From the NCBI GenBank assembly GCA_018268595.1, contig JAFDWH010000021.1, positions 124,001-188,000 of the forward strand: DNA of 64,000 bases, in the 5' to 3' direction. Positions 1-8,437 of the stretch are shown piece after piece. The notes under the pieces were generated by a model. The model worked only from the letters and a program-made list of their open reading frames with translations. It was not told the DNA's origin and searched no databases. Both the position numbers and the translations under genes were made by a program. This DNA is from Actinomycetota bacterium. GTDB lineage: Bacteria; Actinomycetota; Thermoleophilia; Solirubrobacterales; Solirubrobacteraceae. How positions within the stretch are numbered: position 1 is the stretch's first letter; the number at the start of each line of letters is the position of its first letter.

Positions 1-2
1 CG

Positions 3-1205
3 CGGCGCTACGCGATCACCGACTTCTCCGTCGGTCGCCAGCGCAGCTGGGGCGCGCCGATCCCGATCGTCTACTGCGACGCGTGCGGGATCGTGCCGGT
101 GCCGAAGGAGCAGCTCCCGGTCGTGCTGCCGACCGACCTGCGGATCGACGGCACCGGCAGGCCGCTCGCCGAGCGCGAGGACTTCGTCGGCACGAGCTGC
201 CCGTCGTGCGGCGGCCCGGCGCGGCGCGAGACCGACACGCTCGACTGCCACGTCGACGCGTTCTGGACGTGGCTGTCGATCGCCGTCCCGTACGCGGACC
301 GCGCCCACAGCATGTTCGACCACCCGCAGACGGCCAGATGGCTGCCCGTCACGAACGTGATCCGCGGCACCGACGGCGCCGGCTTCGTGTTCGACCAGCG
401 CTCGTTCACGAAGATGCTGCGCGACGTCGGCCTGCTGACGCACATCGCGGACGGCGAGCCGTTCACGAACCAGCGCATGATCGGGCTCGTCCGCTTCGAC
501 GGCAAGAAGATGAGCAAGCACCTGCGCAACACCGTCGAGCTGAGGGCGATGCTCGAGCAGGTCGGCGCCGACGTGTTGCGCGTGGCGATGATGTACGCCG
601 CCGCGCCGAAGAACGACTTCCACTGGACCGACGAGCCGATCAGGTTCTGCGCCGAGTGGCTCGAGGGGCTGTGGGCGTGGGCGGCGCCGCGGGCGCGCCG
701 CTGGGAGGCGCTCGACCCCGAGCTGCGCGAGCGGATCGACGGCTCCACGAGACTGCGGCGCAAGCTCGTGACGTGGTGCGACATGGCGCAGCGCAACGTG
801 ACGCGGGCGCTCGACGCGATAGAGATGAAGCACGCCGTCGAGGGCGTGATCGCGCTGTCGGAGAAGCTGCGCGAGTTCGAGCGCAGAGCCGAACTGGCGT
901 TTCGCCCTCCGGCGGTCGCAAGCGACCCGCCTGCGGTGAGCGCGTTTCGCCCTCCGGCGGTCGCAAGCGACCCGCCTGCGGGCGACGTCACACTTGACCC
1001 GCTCGACGAGGCCGCCCTGCTGATCGCGCTGCGCCAGCTCGTGCGGCTGCTCGCGCCGATGGCGCCGCACCTCGCCGAGGAGCTGTGGTGGCGCTGCGGC
1101 GAGCAGCGGATGCTGGCGACGCTGCCGTGGCCGGAGCCGGTGCCGCGCACGACCGCGCCGCAGCGGCGGCGGGGCGACGGCGTCGACGCGCCCGTGGGCG
1201 CTTAG
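3..1205 (+). CDS. leuS: leucyl-tRNA synthetase-like class I aaRS, C-terminal part (5' truncated by window edge)
   Basis: The reading frame is open from base 3, so the gene starts before the window and only about 400 C-terminal residues are visible. The start reads GRQRSWGAPIPIVYC followed by a PVP...LPVVLP stretch, which is the LeuRS catalytic-domain pattern. TDTLD, a KMSKS-loop equivalent, and a C-terminal anticodon-binding helix bundle ending LLAPMAPHLAEELWW follow. It would attach leucine to tRNA-Leu in the cytoplasm. Several signature positions are altered. The KMSKS loop reads KKMSKHLRN, and the usual GG-EHA-HL block is replaced by RGTDGAGFVF. It may therefore be a divergent second LeuRS rather than the main one. 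Residues from a 45-bp tandem repeat interrupt the anticodon-binding domain. The stop TAG is at 1203-1205. Family assignment is firm; exact specificity is not. Confidence 0.85.
   Translation, partial: RRYAITDFSVGRQRSWGAPIPIVYCDACGIVPVPKEQLPVVLPTDLRIDGTGRPLAEREDFVGTSCPSCGGPARRETDTLDCHVDAFWTWLSIAVPYADRAHSMFDHPQTARWLPVTNVIRGTDGAGFVFDQRSFTKMLRDVGLLTHIADGEPFTNQRMIGLVRFDGKKMSKHLRNTVELRAMLEQVGADVLRVAMMYAAAPKNDFHWTDEPIRFCAEWLEGLWAWAAPRARRWEALDPELRERIDGSTRLRRKLVTWCDMAQRNVTRALDAIEMKHAVEGVIALSEKLREFERRAELAFRPPAVASDPPAVSAFRPPAVASDPPAGDVTLDPLDEAALLIALRQLVRLLAPMAPHLAEELWWRCGEQRMLATLPWPEPVPRTTAPQRRRGDGVDAPVGA
897..980. repeat. in-frame tandem 45-bp repeat of an imperfect palindrome inside leuS
   Basis: Bases 897-935 and 942-980 are identical over 39 bp with a 45-bp period, so each copy adds exactly 15 codons (the peptide core FRPPAVASDPPA occurs twice). 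Each copy contains a small hairpin, GGCGGTCGC-AA-GCGACCCGCC at 911-931, and the outer arms also pair imperfectly. The encoded Pro/Ala-rich peptide looks like a linker rather than part of the helix bundle. This reads as a recent duplication of an inserted palindromic unit. Confidence 0.85.
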
Positions 1206-1248
1206 CACACACGCCGACACGCTGACTTCTCGCCGCCGCCGGCCGCGA

Positions 1249-1254
1249 TAGACT
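1249..1254 (+). promoter_or_regulatory. possible -10 box (TAGACT) for the proton pyrophosphatase gene
   Basis: TAGACT lies in the 167-bp gap after leuS, about 118 bp ahead of the pyrophosphatase start. It fits the TANNNT pattern seen before several genes here. No convincing -35 box is spaced correctly, so the call is weak. Confidence 0.25.
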
Positions 1255-1372
1255 CGCGCGGTTCTTATGGGGCCCTGGGTCGCGGCGGCTGCCGGGACGA
1301 GGGCCCCGAAGCATGCCGGGGCGTGGAGAGCGCGCCGGCGTGTTCAACGGAAACCCCCCGGAGGATCCAGTC

Positions 1373-3451
1373 TTGTCCAGCTTCCTGAGTGACCACGGCG
1401 TCGTCGTCGCGCTCGTCTGCGCGGCTTGCGCGCTGGTCTATGGCGCGCTGACGGTCCGTTCGCTGCTGGCGCTCTCGCCCGGCAACGAGAAGATGGTCTC
1501 GATCTCCTCGGCGGTGCAGGAGGGCGCGCGCGCGTACCTCAACCGCCAGTACTCGACGATCGCGCTCGTCGGCGTCGTGCTGTTCGTCGCGCTCATCTTC
1601 GTCCAGGACATCTACGTCGCGATCGGCTTCGCGATCGGCGGCCTGTCGTCCGCGGCGGCGGGCTACATCGGCATGAACGTGTCGGTGCGCTCGAACTCGC
1701 GCGTGGCGGAGGCGGCGCGCGACGGCGTGCCGAAGGCGCTCAGCGTCGCCTTCCGCGGCGGCGCCGTCACGGGCATGCTCGTCGTCGGCCTCGCGCTGAT
1801 CGGCGTCGCGGCCTACTACGGGATCCTCACGGCGTGGGTCGACAAGACCCCGAAGGAGGCGGTCGACGCGCTGATCGGCCTCGGCTTCGGCGGCTCGCTG
1901 ATCTCCGTCTTCGCGCGACTCGGCGGCGGCATCTTCACGAAGGGCGCCGACGTCGGCGCCGACCTCGTCGGCAAGATCGAGGCCGGCATCCCCGAGGACG
2001 ACCCGCGCAACCCGGCCGTGATCGCCGACAACGTCGGCGACAACGTCGGCGACTGCGCCGGCATGGCGGCCGACCTGTTCGAGACGTACGCGGTGACCGC
2101 GGTCGCCGTGATGCTGCTCGGCGTGCTGACCTTCTCGGTCGCTGACGCCGGCAACGTCGCGCTCTACCCGCTCGTGCTGGGCGGCGTCTCGATCATCGCC
2201 TCGATCATCGGCACGTTCTTCGTGCGCTCCGCCGCCGGCAACGTCGAGCGGGCGCTCTACCAGGGGCTGTTCGTCTCCGGCGTCCTCGCCGCGGCGGCGT
2301 TCTACCCGATCACGCACTGGCTGATGGACGGCGTCCGCTTCAAGGGCGTGATCGCCCCCAGCTCGACGCCCGGCGTGGGCGACTTCTACGTCTGCTCGCT
2401 GATCGGCCTCGGCGTCACGGCGCTGCTGTTCGTGATCACCGACTACTACACCTCGACGCGCTTCAGCCCGGTCAAGAAGACCGCGAAGGCGTCCGAGACG
2501 GGCCACGCGACGAACATCATCCAGGGCCTCGCGCAGGGCTTCCAGGCAACCGCCGCGCCGGCGCTCGTGATCGCGCTGGGCATCCTGTGGGCCAACCATC
2601 TGGCCGGCATCTACGGCATCGGCATCGCCGTGATGGCGCAGCTCTCGCTGACCGGCCTGATCGTCGCGCTCGACGCGTTCGGCCCGATCACCGACAACGC
2701 CGGCGGCATCGCCGAGATGGCGGAGCTGCCGGAGGACGTCCGCAACGTGACCGACCCGCTCGACGCGGTCGGCAACACGACGAAGGCCGTCACGAAGGGC
2801 TACGCGATCGGCTCGGCCGCGCTCGCCGCGCTCGTGCTGTTCAACGCGTTCGAGCGCGAGCTCAACGCGAAGCTGCTCAGCAAGGGCAAGGACCCGGTCG
2901 TCTTCATCCTCGGCAACCCGTCGGTGCTGATCGGCCTGCTGATCGGCGGCCTGATGGTCTACCTGTTCGCCGCGCTGTCGATGGAGGCGGTCGGCCGCGC
3001 CGGCGGCGCGGTCGTCGAGGAGGTGCGCCGCCAGTTCCGCGAGAAGCCGGGGATCATGGAGGGCACCGACCAGCCGGAGTACGGCACGTGCGTCGACATC
3101 GTCACGCGCGCGGCGCAGCGCGAGATGATCATCCCGTCGCTGATCCCGATCGTCGTCACGCTCGTCGTCGGGCTGATCTCGAAGCAGGCGCTCGGCGGCC
3201 TGCTGATGGGCGTGATCGTCGTCGGCCTGTTCGTCGCGATCTCGATGACCTCGGGCGGCGGCGCGTGGGACAACGCGAAGAAGCTGATCGAGGACGGCGC
3301 GTTCGGCGGCAAGGGCTCCGTCGCGCACCAGGCCTCGGTCACCGGCGACACGGTCGGCGACCCCTACAAGGACACCGCCGGCCCGGCGATCAACCCGATG
3401 ATCAAGGTCGCGAACATCGTCGCGCTGCTGATCATCCCGCTGATCACGTGA
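1373..3451 (+). CDS. hppA: membrane-bound proton-translocating pyrophosphatase (K+-independent type)
   Basis: This is an integral membrane enzyme that hydrolyses pyrophosphate and pumps H+ across the membrane, recycling the PPi of biosynthesis. The start chosen is TTG at 1373, because GGAGG at 1360-1364 sits 8 bases upstream; an in-frame ATG at 1313 has no such site. The product is 692 aa with about 16 membrane segments, the usual family size. The substrate/Mg motifs are present: [11 protein letters not shown] then [12 protein letters not shown] at about residues 192-232, and [14 protein letters not shown] near the C-terminus. The cation-control motif reads [10 protein letters not shown] with Lys471. 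Lys at this position marks the K+-independent class, whereas Ala marks K+-dependent pumps. A strong hairpin follows the stop codon, so it appears monocistronic. Confidence 0.97.
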   Translation: MSSFLSDHGVVVALVCAACALVYGALTVRSLLALSPGNEKMVSISSAVQEGARAYLNRQYSTIALVGVVLFVALIFVQDIYVAIGFAIGGLSSAAAGYIGMNVSVRSNSRVAEAARDGVPKALSVAFRGGAVTGMLVVGLALIGVAAYYGILTAWVDKTPKEAVDALIGLGFGGSLISVFARLGGGIFTKGADVGADLVGKIEAGIPEDDPRNPAVIADNVGDNVGDCAGMAADLFETYAVTAVAVMLLGVLTFSVADAGNVALYPLVLGGVSIIASIIGTFFVRSAAGNVERALYQGLFVSGVLAAAAFYPITHWLMDGVRFKGVIAPSSTPGVGDFYVCSLIGLGVTALLFVITDYYTSTRFSPVKKTAKASETGHATNIIQGLAQGFQATAAPALVIALGILWANHLAGIYGIGIAVMAQLSLTGLIVALDAFGPITDNAGGIAEMAELPEDVRNVTDPLDAVGNTTKAVTKGYAIGSAALAALVLFNAFERELNAKLLSKGKDPVVFILGNPSVLIGLLIGGLMVYLFAALSMEAVGRAGGAVVEEVRRQFREKPGIMEGTDQPEYGTCVDIVTRAAQREMIIPSLIPIVVTLVVGLISKQALGGLLMGVIVVGLFVAISMTSGGGAWDNAKKLIEDGAFGGKGSVAHQASVTGDTVGDPYKDTAGPAINPMIKVANIVALLIIPLIT

Positions 3452-3477
3452 GCGTTGGCCGCATCTGAGCTGCACGT

Positions 3478-3507
3478 CGACGGGCGGTCCTGCGGGGCCG
3501 CCCGTCG
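3478..3507 (+). terminator. hairpin terminator after hppA
   Basis: A 13-bp stem (10 Watson-Crick pairs CGACGGGCGG/CCGCCCGTCG, then one G-T wobble and two C-G pairs) closes a TGCG tetraloop 27 bases after the hppA stop. There is no U tract, as is usual for GC-rich actinobacterial terminators. Confidence 0.7.
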
Positions 3508-3583
3508 TGCGTTCCGGGGCGTTCCAACCTGCTCCTAACACACGGGCAACGGCGCGTCACGCGATGCGGGCGACGATCGGGCC

Positions 3584-4357
3584 ATGAACCCGATTCCGCT
3601 CGCCGATCCGGAGCAGGCCCTCGCCACGGAGCCGCGTGCGGCGGCGCGACTGCCCGGCCTCTCGATCGTCCTGCCGTGCCATGACGAGCAGGACAACGTC
3701 GCCGACGCGATCCGCTACGCGTCAGCCGCGGCGGAGGCGGTCGCGCTCGAGTGGGAGGTGATCGTCGTCGACGACGGCTCGACCGACGCGACCGCCGAGC
3801 GGGCGACCGCGTTCGTCGACGCGGACGAGCGCGTGCGGCTCGTCGTGCACGCCGTCAACCGCGGCTACGGCGGCGCGCTGCGCTCCGGCATCGCGGCGGC
3901 GCGCATGCCGTGGGTCTTCCTGACCGACGCCGACCTGCAGTTCGACCTGCGCGAGCTGGAGCGCTTCGTGCCGCTCGCCGCGCGCGCCGACGTCGTCGTC
4001 GGCCGCCGCGCGCAGCGGCAGGACCCGCTCGTGCGGCGCCTCAACGCCGGCGCCTGGAACTGGCTCGTGCGCAGGCTGTTCGCGATGCCGGTCCGCGACG
4101 TCGACTGCGCCTTCAAGCTGATCCGCGCCGAGCTGCTGGACGGGCTCGCGCTCAGATCGCACGGCGCGATGATCAGCACCGAGCTGGTCGTCAAGCTGGC
4201 CGCGCGCGGCGCGCGGCTGGAGGAGCGTGACGTGTGCCACCGGCCGCGCGTGGCCGGCAAGCAGAGCGGCGCCGACCCGCGTGTCGTGGTGCGCGCCTTC
4301 CGGGAGCTGGCCTGGCTGCGCGGCGAGCTGCGCGGCCGTCCCTCGACCGCTCCCTGA
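3584..4357 (+). CDS. GT2 family glycosyltransferase (polyprenyl-phosphate mannosyl/glucosyltransferase type)
   Basis: This is a 257-aa cytoplasmic or membrane-associated transferase of the DPM1/GT2 type. It is expected to move a sugar from a nucleotide donor onto a polyprenyl-phosphate carrier. It begins LSIVLPCHDEQDNV, has the nucleotide-binding VVDDGSTD at about residues 62-68, RGYGGALRSGI, and the metal-binding TDADLQF at about 113-119. DCAFKLIR near 190 is typical of the dolichol-phosphate type. There is no C-terminal membrane domain, so it is the soluble form. The stop is followed one base later by the start of a GT39-type membrane transferase, which could use the lipid-linked sugar made here. 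The acceptor and sugar cannot be read from the sequence. Confidence 0.9.
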   Translation: MNPIPLADPEQALATEPRAAARLPGLSIVLPCHDEQDNVADAIRYASAAAEAVALEWEVIVVDDGSTDATAERATAFVDADERVRLVVHAVNRGYGGALRSGIAAARMPWVFLTDADLQFDLRELERFVPLAARADVVVGRRAQRQDPLVRRLNAGAWNWLVRRLFAMPVRDVDCAFKLIRAELLDGLALRSHGAMISTELVVKLAARGARLEERDVCHRPRVAGKQSGADPRVVVRAFRELAWLRGELRGRPSTAP

Positions 4358-4358
4358 G

Positions 4359-6200
4359 ATGGCCGCCGCGGGGGTCATGACCGCGGCCCGCGTGCGGACC
4401 GACGGGCTCACCGCGCGCCTCCCGTTCGCGGTCCCCCTCGCGGCGGTCGTCGCGCTCGCCGCCGCGCTGCGCGTGTGGTCGTTTGGCGCGATCGCCGGCA
4501 ACCCGTTCTACGACGCAGCGGTACGCAGCATGTCGCAGTCGTGGCACAACCTGTTCGTCGGCGCGTTCGACCCGAGCGCGCTCACCGCGGTCGACAAGGC
4601 GCCGCTCGACCTGTGGCTGCAGGTCGCCAGCGTCAAACTGCTCGGCTTCTCCTCGGTCGCGCTGCGGCTGCCGGAGCTGCTCGCGGGGATCGCCGCGGTG
4701 GCGCTCGTCGGCGACCTCGGCCGGCGCCTGTTCGGCGCGCCCGCCGGCCTCGCGGCGGCGCTCGCGCTCGCGCTGCTGCCCGCGTCCGTGCTGACGGGCC
4801 GCAGCGACACGATGGACGCGATGCTGATGGCGCTCGTCGTGCTCGCCGCCTGGTGCGTCGTGCGCGCGGCACAGCGCCCGGCGGCGCGCGTGCGCTGGAC
4901 GCTCGCCGCGGGCGCGGCGCTCGGGCTGGCGTTCAACGTGAAGCTGGCGGAGGCGCTGCTGCCGCTGCCGGCGCTGGTGTTGCTCGCGTGGCTCGCGCTC
5001 GGCGGCGGGGTTGGCGCGCGGCTGCGCGCGCTCGCGGCTGGCGGGGCGGCGTTCGCCGCCGTCGCGCTCGCGTGGCTCGTCGCGCTCTCGCTCGCCGCCG
5101 GACCGAAGCCGTTCCCGATCGGCTCGACGGACGGGAGCGCCTGGAACGTCGTGTTCGTGTTCGACGGGCTGCAACGCGTCGGGCTCGCCGGCACGACCGC
5201 GTCGCGGCCCGGCGGGGGGCCGCTGACGCTGTTCGAGAGCGGCGCCGGCGCGCTCGGGACGCTCGTCGGCACGGCGCTTGCGGCTGCGCTGGCGGTCGGG
5301 CTGGCGGGACTCGTCGTGACGCTCGTGGCGGCCGTCCGGGCGCGCCGTGCCGGGCGTCTGCGCGCGGTGGCGGAGGAGGACGCGGACGCCGCCGGGCGGC
5401 GGAAGCTCGCGCGCGCCGGGACGGCGTTCGTCGCCGTCTGGCTGCTGCTCGGGATCGCGGTCTTCGGGCGCATGGTCGTCGTCTACGCCCGCTACCTCGA
5501 CGCGCTGGCGCCGGCGCTCGCGCTCGCGCTCGGCGCGGGCGTGGCGGCGCTCGCGGCCGCCGCCGCGCGGCGGCGCACGGCGGCCGCGGCGCTGGCGCTC
5601 GCGGTCGCGGCGACGGCGGCGCTCGCGCTGGCGATTGCGCCGCCGCGTCCTGCGATCACGGCGATCGCCTTCGTCGCGGCGCTGCTGCTCCTGCTCGCCG
5701 TGCTCGTGCGCCCGCGCGGGCGCGCCTGGTCGCACGCGTTGCTCGCGCTCGCGCTCGTGGGGCTGCTGGCCGCCCCGGGCGCGACCGCGGTCCGCCTCGC
5801 CGGCACGCATCAGTCCGACGGCGGCGAGCCCGGCGCGATGCCGACGCGCCAGCTTGCGAGCCTCAGCGGGTACCTCACCGCCCACCGCCACGGCGCGCGC
5901 TACGAGCTGGCGACGATGGCCGCCGCCAGCGCCGGCGCCGTGATCGCGCGCGACGGGCAGCCGGTGCTGGCGCTCACGAGCGCCTACGGCCGGCCGCTGG
6001 TGACGCCGCACCAGCTCGCAGCCGCCGTGCGCGCGGGGCAGGTCCGCTTCCTGCTGGCCGGCGGCGCGCACTGCGTGGCCGGCCAGCCGCGCGACCGCAC
6101 GGGCTGCGCGCCGGTCGTCGAGTGGGCGCGCGCCCACTCGCGCGACGTGAGCCGCGCCGCGGGCGTGCGCCCGCGGCTGCTGCTGCGTCTGCACGCCTGA
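4359..6200 (+). CDS. GT39/ArnT-type membrane glycosyltransferase (lipid-linked sugar donor)
   Basis: This is a roughly 613-aa polytopic membrane protein of the PMT/ArnT (GT-C) superfamily. The ATG at 4359 lies one base past the upstream GT2 stop; an alternative ATG is at 4377. The first periplasmic loop reads NPFYDAAVRSMSQSWHNLF, and its acidic residue near position 50 is the usual catalytic Asp of GT-C enzymes. DKAPLDLWLQ follows, matching the conserved DKPP-like motif. About 11-12 membrane helices alternate with Ala/Leu-rich loops, and a soluble C-terminal segment of about 130 residues with an HCVA cysteine motif faces outside. It probably transfers a sugar from a polyprenyl phosphate to a cell-envelope acceptor and is co-transcribed with the GT2 gene. 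Substrate is unknown. Confidence 0.85.
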   Translation: MAAAGVMTAARVRTDGLTARLPFAVPLAAVVALAAALRVWSFGAIAGNPFYDAAVRSMSQSWHNLFVGAFDPSALTAVDKAPLDLWLQVASVKLLGFSSVALRLPELLAGIAAVALVGDLGRRLFGAPAGLAAALALALLPASVLTGRSDTMDAMLMALVVLAAWCVVRAAQRPAARVRWTLAAGAALGLAFNVKLAEALLPLPALVLLAWLALGGGVGARLRALAAGGAAFAAVALAWLVALSLAAGPKPFPIGSTDGSAWNVVFVFDGLQRVGLAGTTASRPGGGPLTLFESGAGALGTLVGTALAAALAVGLAGLVVTLVAAVRARRAGRLRAVAEEDADAAGRRKLARAGTAFVAVWLLLGIAVFGRMVVVYARYLDALAPALALALGAGVAALAAAAARRRTAAAALALAVAATAALALAIAPPRPAITAIAFVAALLLLLAVLVRPRGRAWSHALLALALVGLLAAPGATAVRLAGTHQSDGGEPGAMPTRQLASLSGYLTAHRHGARYELATMAAASAGAVIARDGQPVLALTSAYGRPLVTPHQLAAAVRAGQVRFLLAGGAHCVAGQPRDRTGCAPVVEWARAHSRDVSRAAGVRPRLLLRLHA

Positions 6201-6214
6201 CGCGGCCGGTGGGC

Positions 6215-6220
6215 TAGCGT
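6215..6220 (+). promoter_or_regulatory. TANNNT -10 box (TAGCGT) for the response-regulator gene
   Basis: TAGCGT ends 11 bases before the ATG at 6232 and no Shine-Dalgarno sequence intervenes. This fits a leaderless or near-leaderless transcript for the two-component operon. Confidence 0.4.
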
Positions 6221-6231
6221 TTCCCGCCAGC

Positions 6232-6933
6232 ATGTGCGCCGTGGAGAAGCTCTCGCTGCTGGTCGTCGACGACGAGTCGAGCCTGCGCGAGCAGATCAGC
6301 CGGGCGTTCACGAGCGAGGGCCATAGGGTGTTGGCGGTCGCCGACGGGCGCAGCGCGATCGACCGCGCCAGCACCGAGCCGTTCGACTGCGTGCTGCTCG
6401 ACGTCGCGCTCGGCGCCGGGCCGGACGGGATCGAGGTCTGCCGCGAGCTGCGCGCGCGCCGCAACGTCGTCCCGATCATCATGCTGACGGCCCGTTCGAG
6501 CGAGGCCGACGCGGTCCTCGGGCTGGAGGCGGGCGCCGACGACTACGTCGTCAAGCCGTTCGGGCTGGCGGAGCTCCGCAGCCGCATCCGCGCCGTGCGG
6601 CGGCGCGCCGGGTCGCGCGCGCTCGGCGACGAGGTGCTGCAGGTCGGCCCGCTCGTGCTCGACCGCACGCGCCGCGAGCTGCGCGTGCGCGGCGAGCCGG
6701 TCGAGCTGACCTTCTCCGAGTTCGAGCTGCTCGCGGCGCTGATGGAGCAGCCGGGCCGCGTCTTCAGCCGCGAGGAGCTGTTCGTGGCGATCTGGGGCGA
6801 CAGCGCCTTCCGCGACCCGCGCGGCATCGACGTGCACGTGCGCCACCTGCGCGAGAAGCTCGAGCAGCGCCCGGCCGAGCCGGCGCTGCTGCTGACCGTG
6901 CGGGGGAGCGGGTACCGGCTGCACGCCGCGTAG
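6232..6933 (+). CDS. OmpR/PhoB-family response regulator
   Basis: This 233-aa DNA-binding regulator is phosphorylated by the downstream histidine kinase. The receiver domain (residues 8-125) has the acidic pair DDE at 13-15, the phosphoacceptor Asp57 in CVLLDVAL, the conserved Thr in MLTARS and the Lys in YVVKPF. The C-terminal winged helix (about 135-233) has the OmpR pattern SEFELLAALMEQPGRVFSREEL and ends with a recognition helix DVHVRHLREKL. ATG 6232 is used, and a GTG at 6241 is also possible. The stop codon abuts the kinase ATG, so the pair is translationally coupled. The stimulus is not evident. Nearby envelope transferase genes are possible targets, but that is a guess. Confidence 0.95.
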   Translation: MCAVEKLSLLVVDDESSLREQISRAFTSEGHRVLAVADGRSAIDRASTEPFDCVLLDVALGAGPDGIEVCRELRARRNVVPIIMLTARSSEADAVLGLEAGADDYVVKPFGLAELRSRIRAVRRRAGSRALGDEVLQVGPLVLDRTRRELRVRGEPVELTFSEFELLAALMEQPGRVFSREELFVAIWGDSAFRDPRGIDVHVRHLREKLEQRPAEPALLLTVRGSGYRLHAA

Positions 6934-8388
6934 ATGCCCCGCCCGGCGCTCACCGGCCTGCGCGCCCGCCTGCTGCTGGGGCTGCTGCTGACGTGGGCGG
7001 TCACGCTCGCAGTCGTCGCGCTCGCGCTGCTGCAGCCGCTCGAGCGGCGCCTGCGCGACGACGCGCTCGCGACGCTCACGCGCGACGCGCGCGCGGCGCG
7101 GGTCGCGGTGCGCGGGCTCGACGCGAGCGCGCTGCACCCCGGCGACGCGCAGGCGCGGCGCGTGACGCGCGCGCTCGGCCGCCGGGCGAACGCGCAGGCG
7201 GTGCTCGTGAGCCGCGACGGCCGGCGGATCGCGTCGACCGACCCGGACGCGGAGGTCGCGCTCGGCATCGCCGTGCGCGCGCTGCGCGAGGGGCGCACGC
7301 TCGGGCACATCTCCGACGGCGGCGCGATCCCCGTCGCGCACGTCGCGGTGCCCGCCGGCACGGAGGGCGGGCCGGTCGCGCTGATCTTCTACACGCGGCT
7401 CGACAGCGTCGCCTCGGCGGTGCGCGTCGTGCGGCGCGCGGTGATCGTCGCGGCGCTGATCGGGCTCGTCACCGCGCTGCTGGTCGGCACGCTGCTGACG
7501 CGCCCGCTCGTGCGGCGGCTGCGCGGACTGCGGGCGATGGCGCTGAGAGTCGCGCGGCTGGGCCCGCACGTCGAGGTCGCGCCCGATCCGCGGCGCGACG
7601 AGGTCGGCGACCTGACGCGCGCGTTCGCGACGATGCAGGACCGGCTGCGCGAGCAGGAGCAGGCGCGCCGCGCGTTCGTCTCGACCGCCTCGCACGAGCT
7701 GCGCACGCCGGTCACCTCGCTGCGGCTGATGCTCGAGCTGCTGCGTGAGGAGATCGGGCGCGAGCCGCCGCCGTCCGCCGACCAGGTGCGCGCGCAGCTG
7801 CTCGACGCGGCCGACCAGGCCGAGCGGCTGGGCCGCCTGACCGACGAGCTGCTCGACCTCAGCCGCCTCGACGCGGGCGTGCCGCTCGCGCGCGAGCTGG
7901 TTGACGTGCGCGCCGTCAGCCGCGTCGTCGCGCACGAGCTGGACGCGCGGGCGCGCGAGGCCGGCCGCACGCTGCTGGCCGACGAGGCGCAGGCGTCCGT
8001 GTGGGCGGTCGCAGACCCCGGCGCGATCGCGCAGATCGTGCGGATCCTGCTCGACAACGCGCTGCGCTTCGCGCCGCGCGGGACGCCGGTGCGCGTCGAG
8101 GTCGCCGACGACGGCCGCGGCGCGTGCCTCGTGCGCGTGCGCGACGAGGGGCCCGGCGTGCCGCCTGGCGAGCGCGAGGCGATCTTCGAGCGCTTCCACC
8201 GCGGCGCCGAGACGAGCGGCACGACCGGCTTCGGGCTCGGGCTGGCGATCGGGCGGGAGCTGGCGCGGCGCATGGGCGGCGAGCTGACGCTCTCCGGCGA
8301 CGGCGCGCCGGGGGCGTGCTTCGAGCTGCGGCTCGTCGCGGGACCGGGCGGCGGGGACGACGCGCCGGCCCGTCCGCGCGGGTCGTGA
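6934..8388 (+). CDS. membrane sensor histidine kinase (HAMP-HisKA-HATPase)
   Basis: This is a 484-aa sensor kinase whose ATG directly follows the response-regulator stop. One N-terminal helix (about 12-30), a periplasmic sensor of about 140 residues with no recognised fold, a second helix (about 170-189) and a HAMP linker precede the kinase core. The phosphorylated residue is His254 in STASHELRTPVTS. The ATP-binding domain shows the N box (LLDNALRFAPRG), G1 (VRDEGPGVP), the F box (ERFHRG) and G2 (TTGFGLGLAIGRELA). It should autophosphorylate and pass phosphate to Asp57 of the upstream regulator. All catalytic motifs are intact. Confidence 0.95.
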   Translation: MPRPALTGLRARLLLGLLLTWAVTLAVVALALLQPLERRLRDDALATLTRDARAARVAVRGLDASALHPGDAQARRVTRALGRRANAQAVLVSRDGRRIASTDPDAEVALGIAVRALREGRTLGHISDGGAIPVAHVAVPAGTEGGPVALIFYTRLDSVASAVRVVRRAVIVAALIGLVTALLVGTLLTRPLVRRLRGLRAMALRVARLGPHVEVAPDPRRDEVGDLTRAFATMQDRLREQEQARRAFVSTASHELRTPVTSLRLMLELLREEIGREPPPSADQVRAQLLDAADQAERLGRLTDELLDLSRLDAGVPLARELVDVRAVSRVVAHELDARAREAGRTLLADEAQASVWAVADPGAIAQIVRILLDNALRFAPRGTPVRVEVADDGRGACLVRVRDEGPGVPPGEREAIFERFHRGAETSGTTGFGLGLAIGRELARRMGGELTLSGDGAPGACFELRLVAGPGGGDDAPARPRGS

Positions 8389-8437
8389 CGCCGACCTGCG
8401 CCGACGGCTGGCGCGTGCGCGCGCACCCGCCCCGTTA

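Noticed and set aside
1313-1372. ATG 1313 as the hppA start
   Set aside because: It adds a polar 20-residue leader absent from the family and lacks a ribosome site, whereas TTG 1373 has GGAGG at the right distance.
1265-3541. 758-aa open frame on the minus strand opposite hppA
   Set aside because: It is Asp/Arg/Ala-rich with no domain, and is the usual antisense shadow of a GC-rich gene; the plus strand encodes an unmistakable pyrophosphatase.
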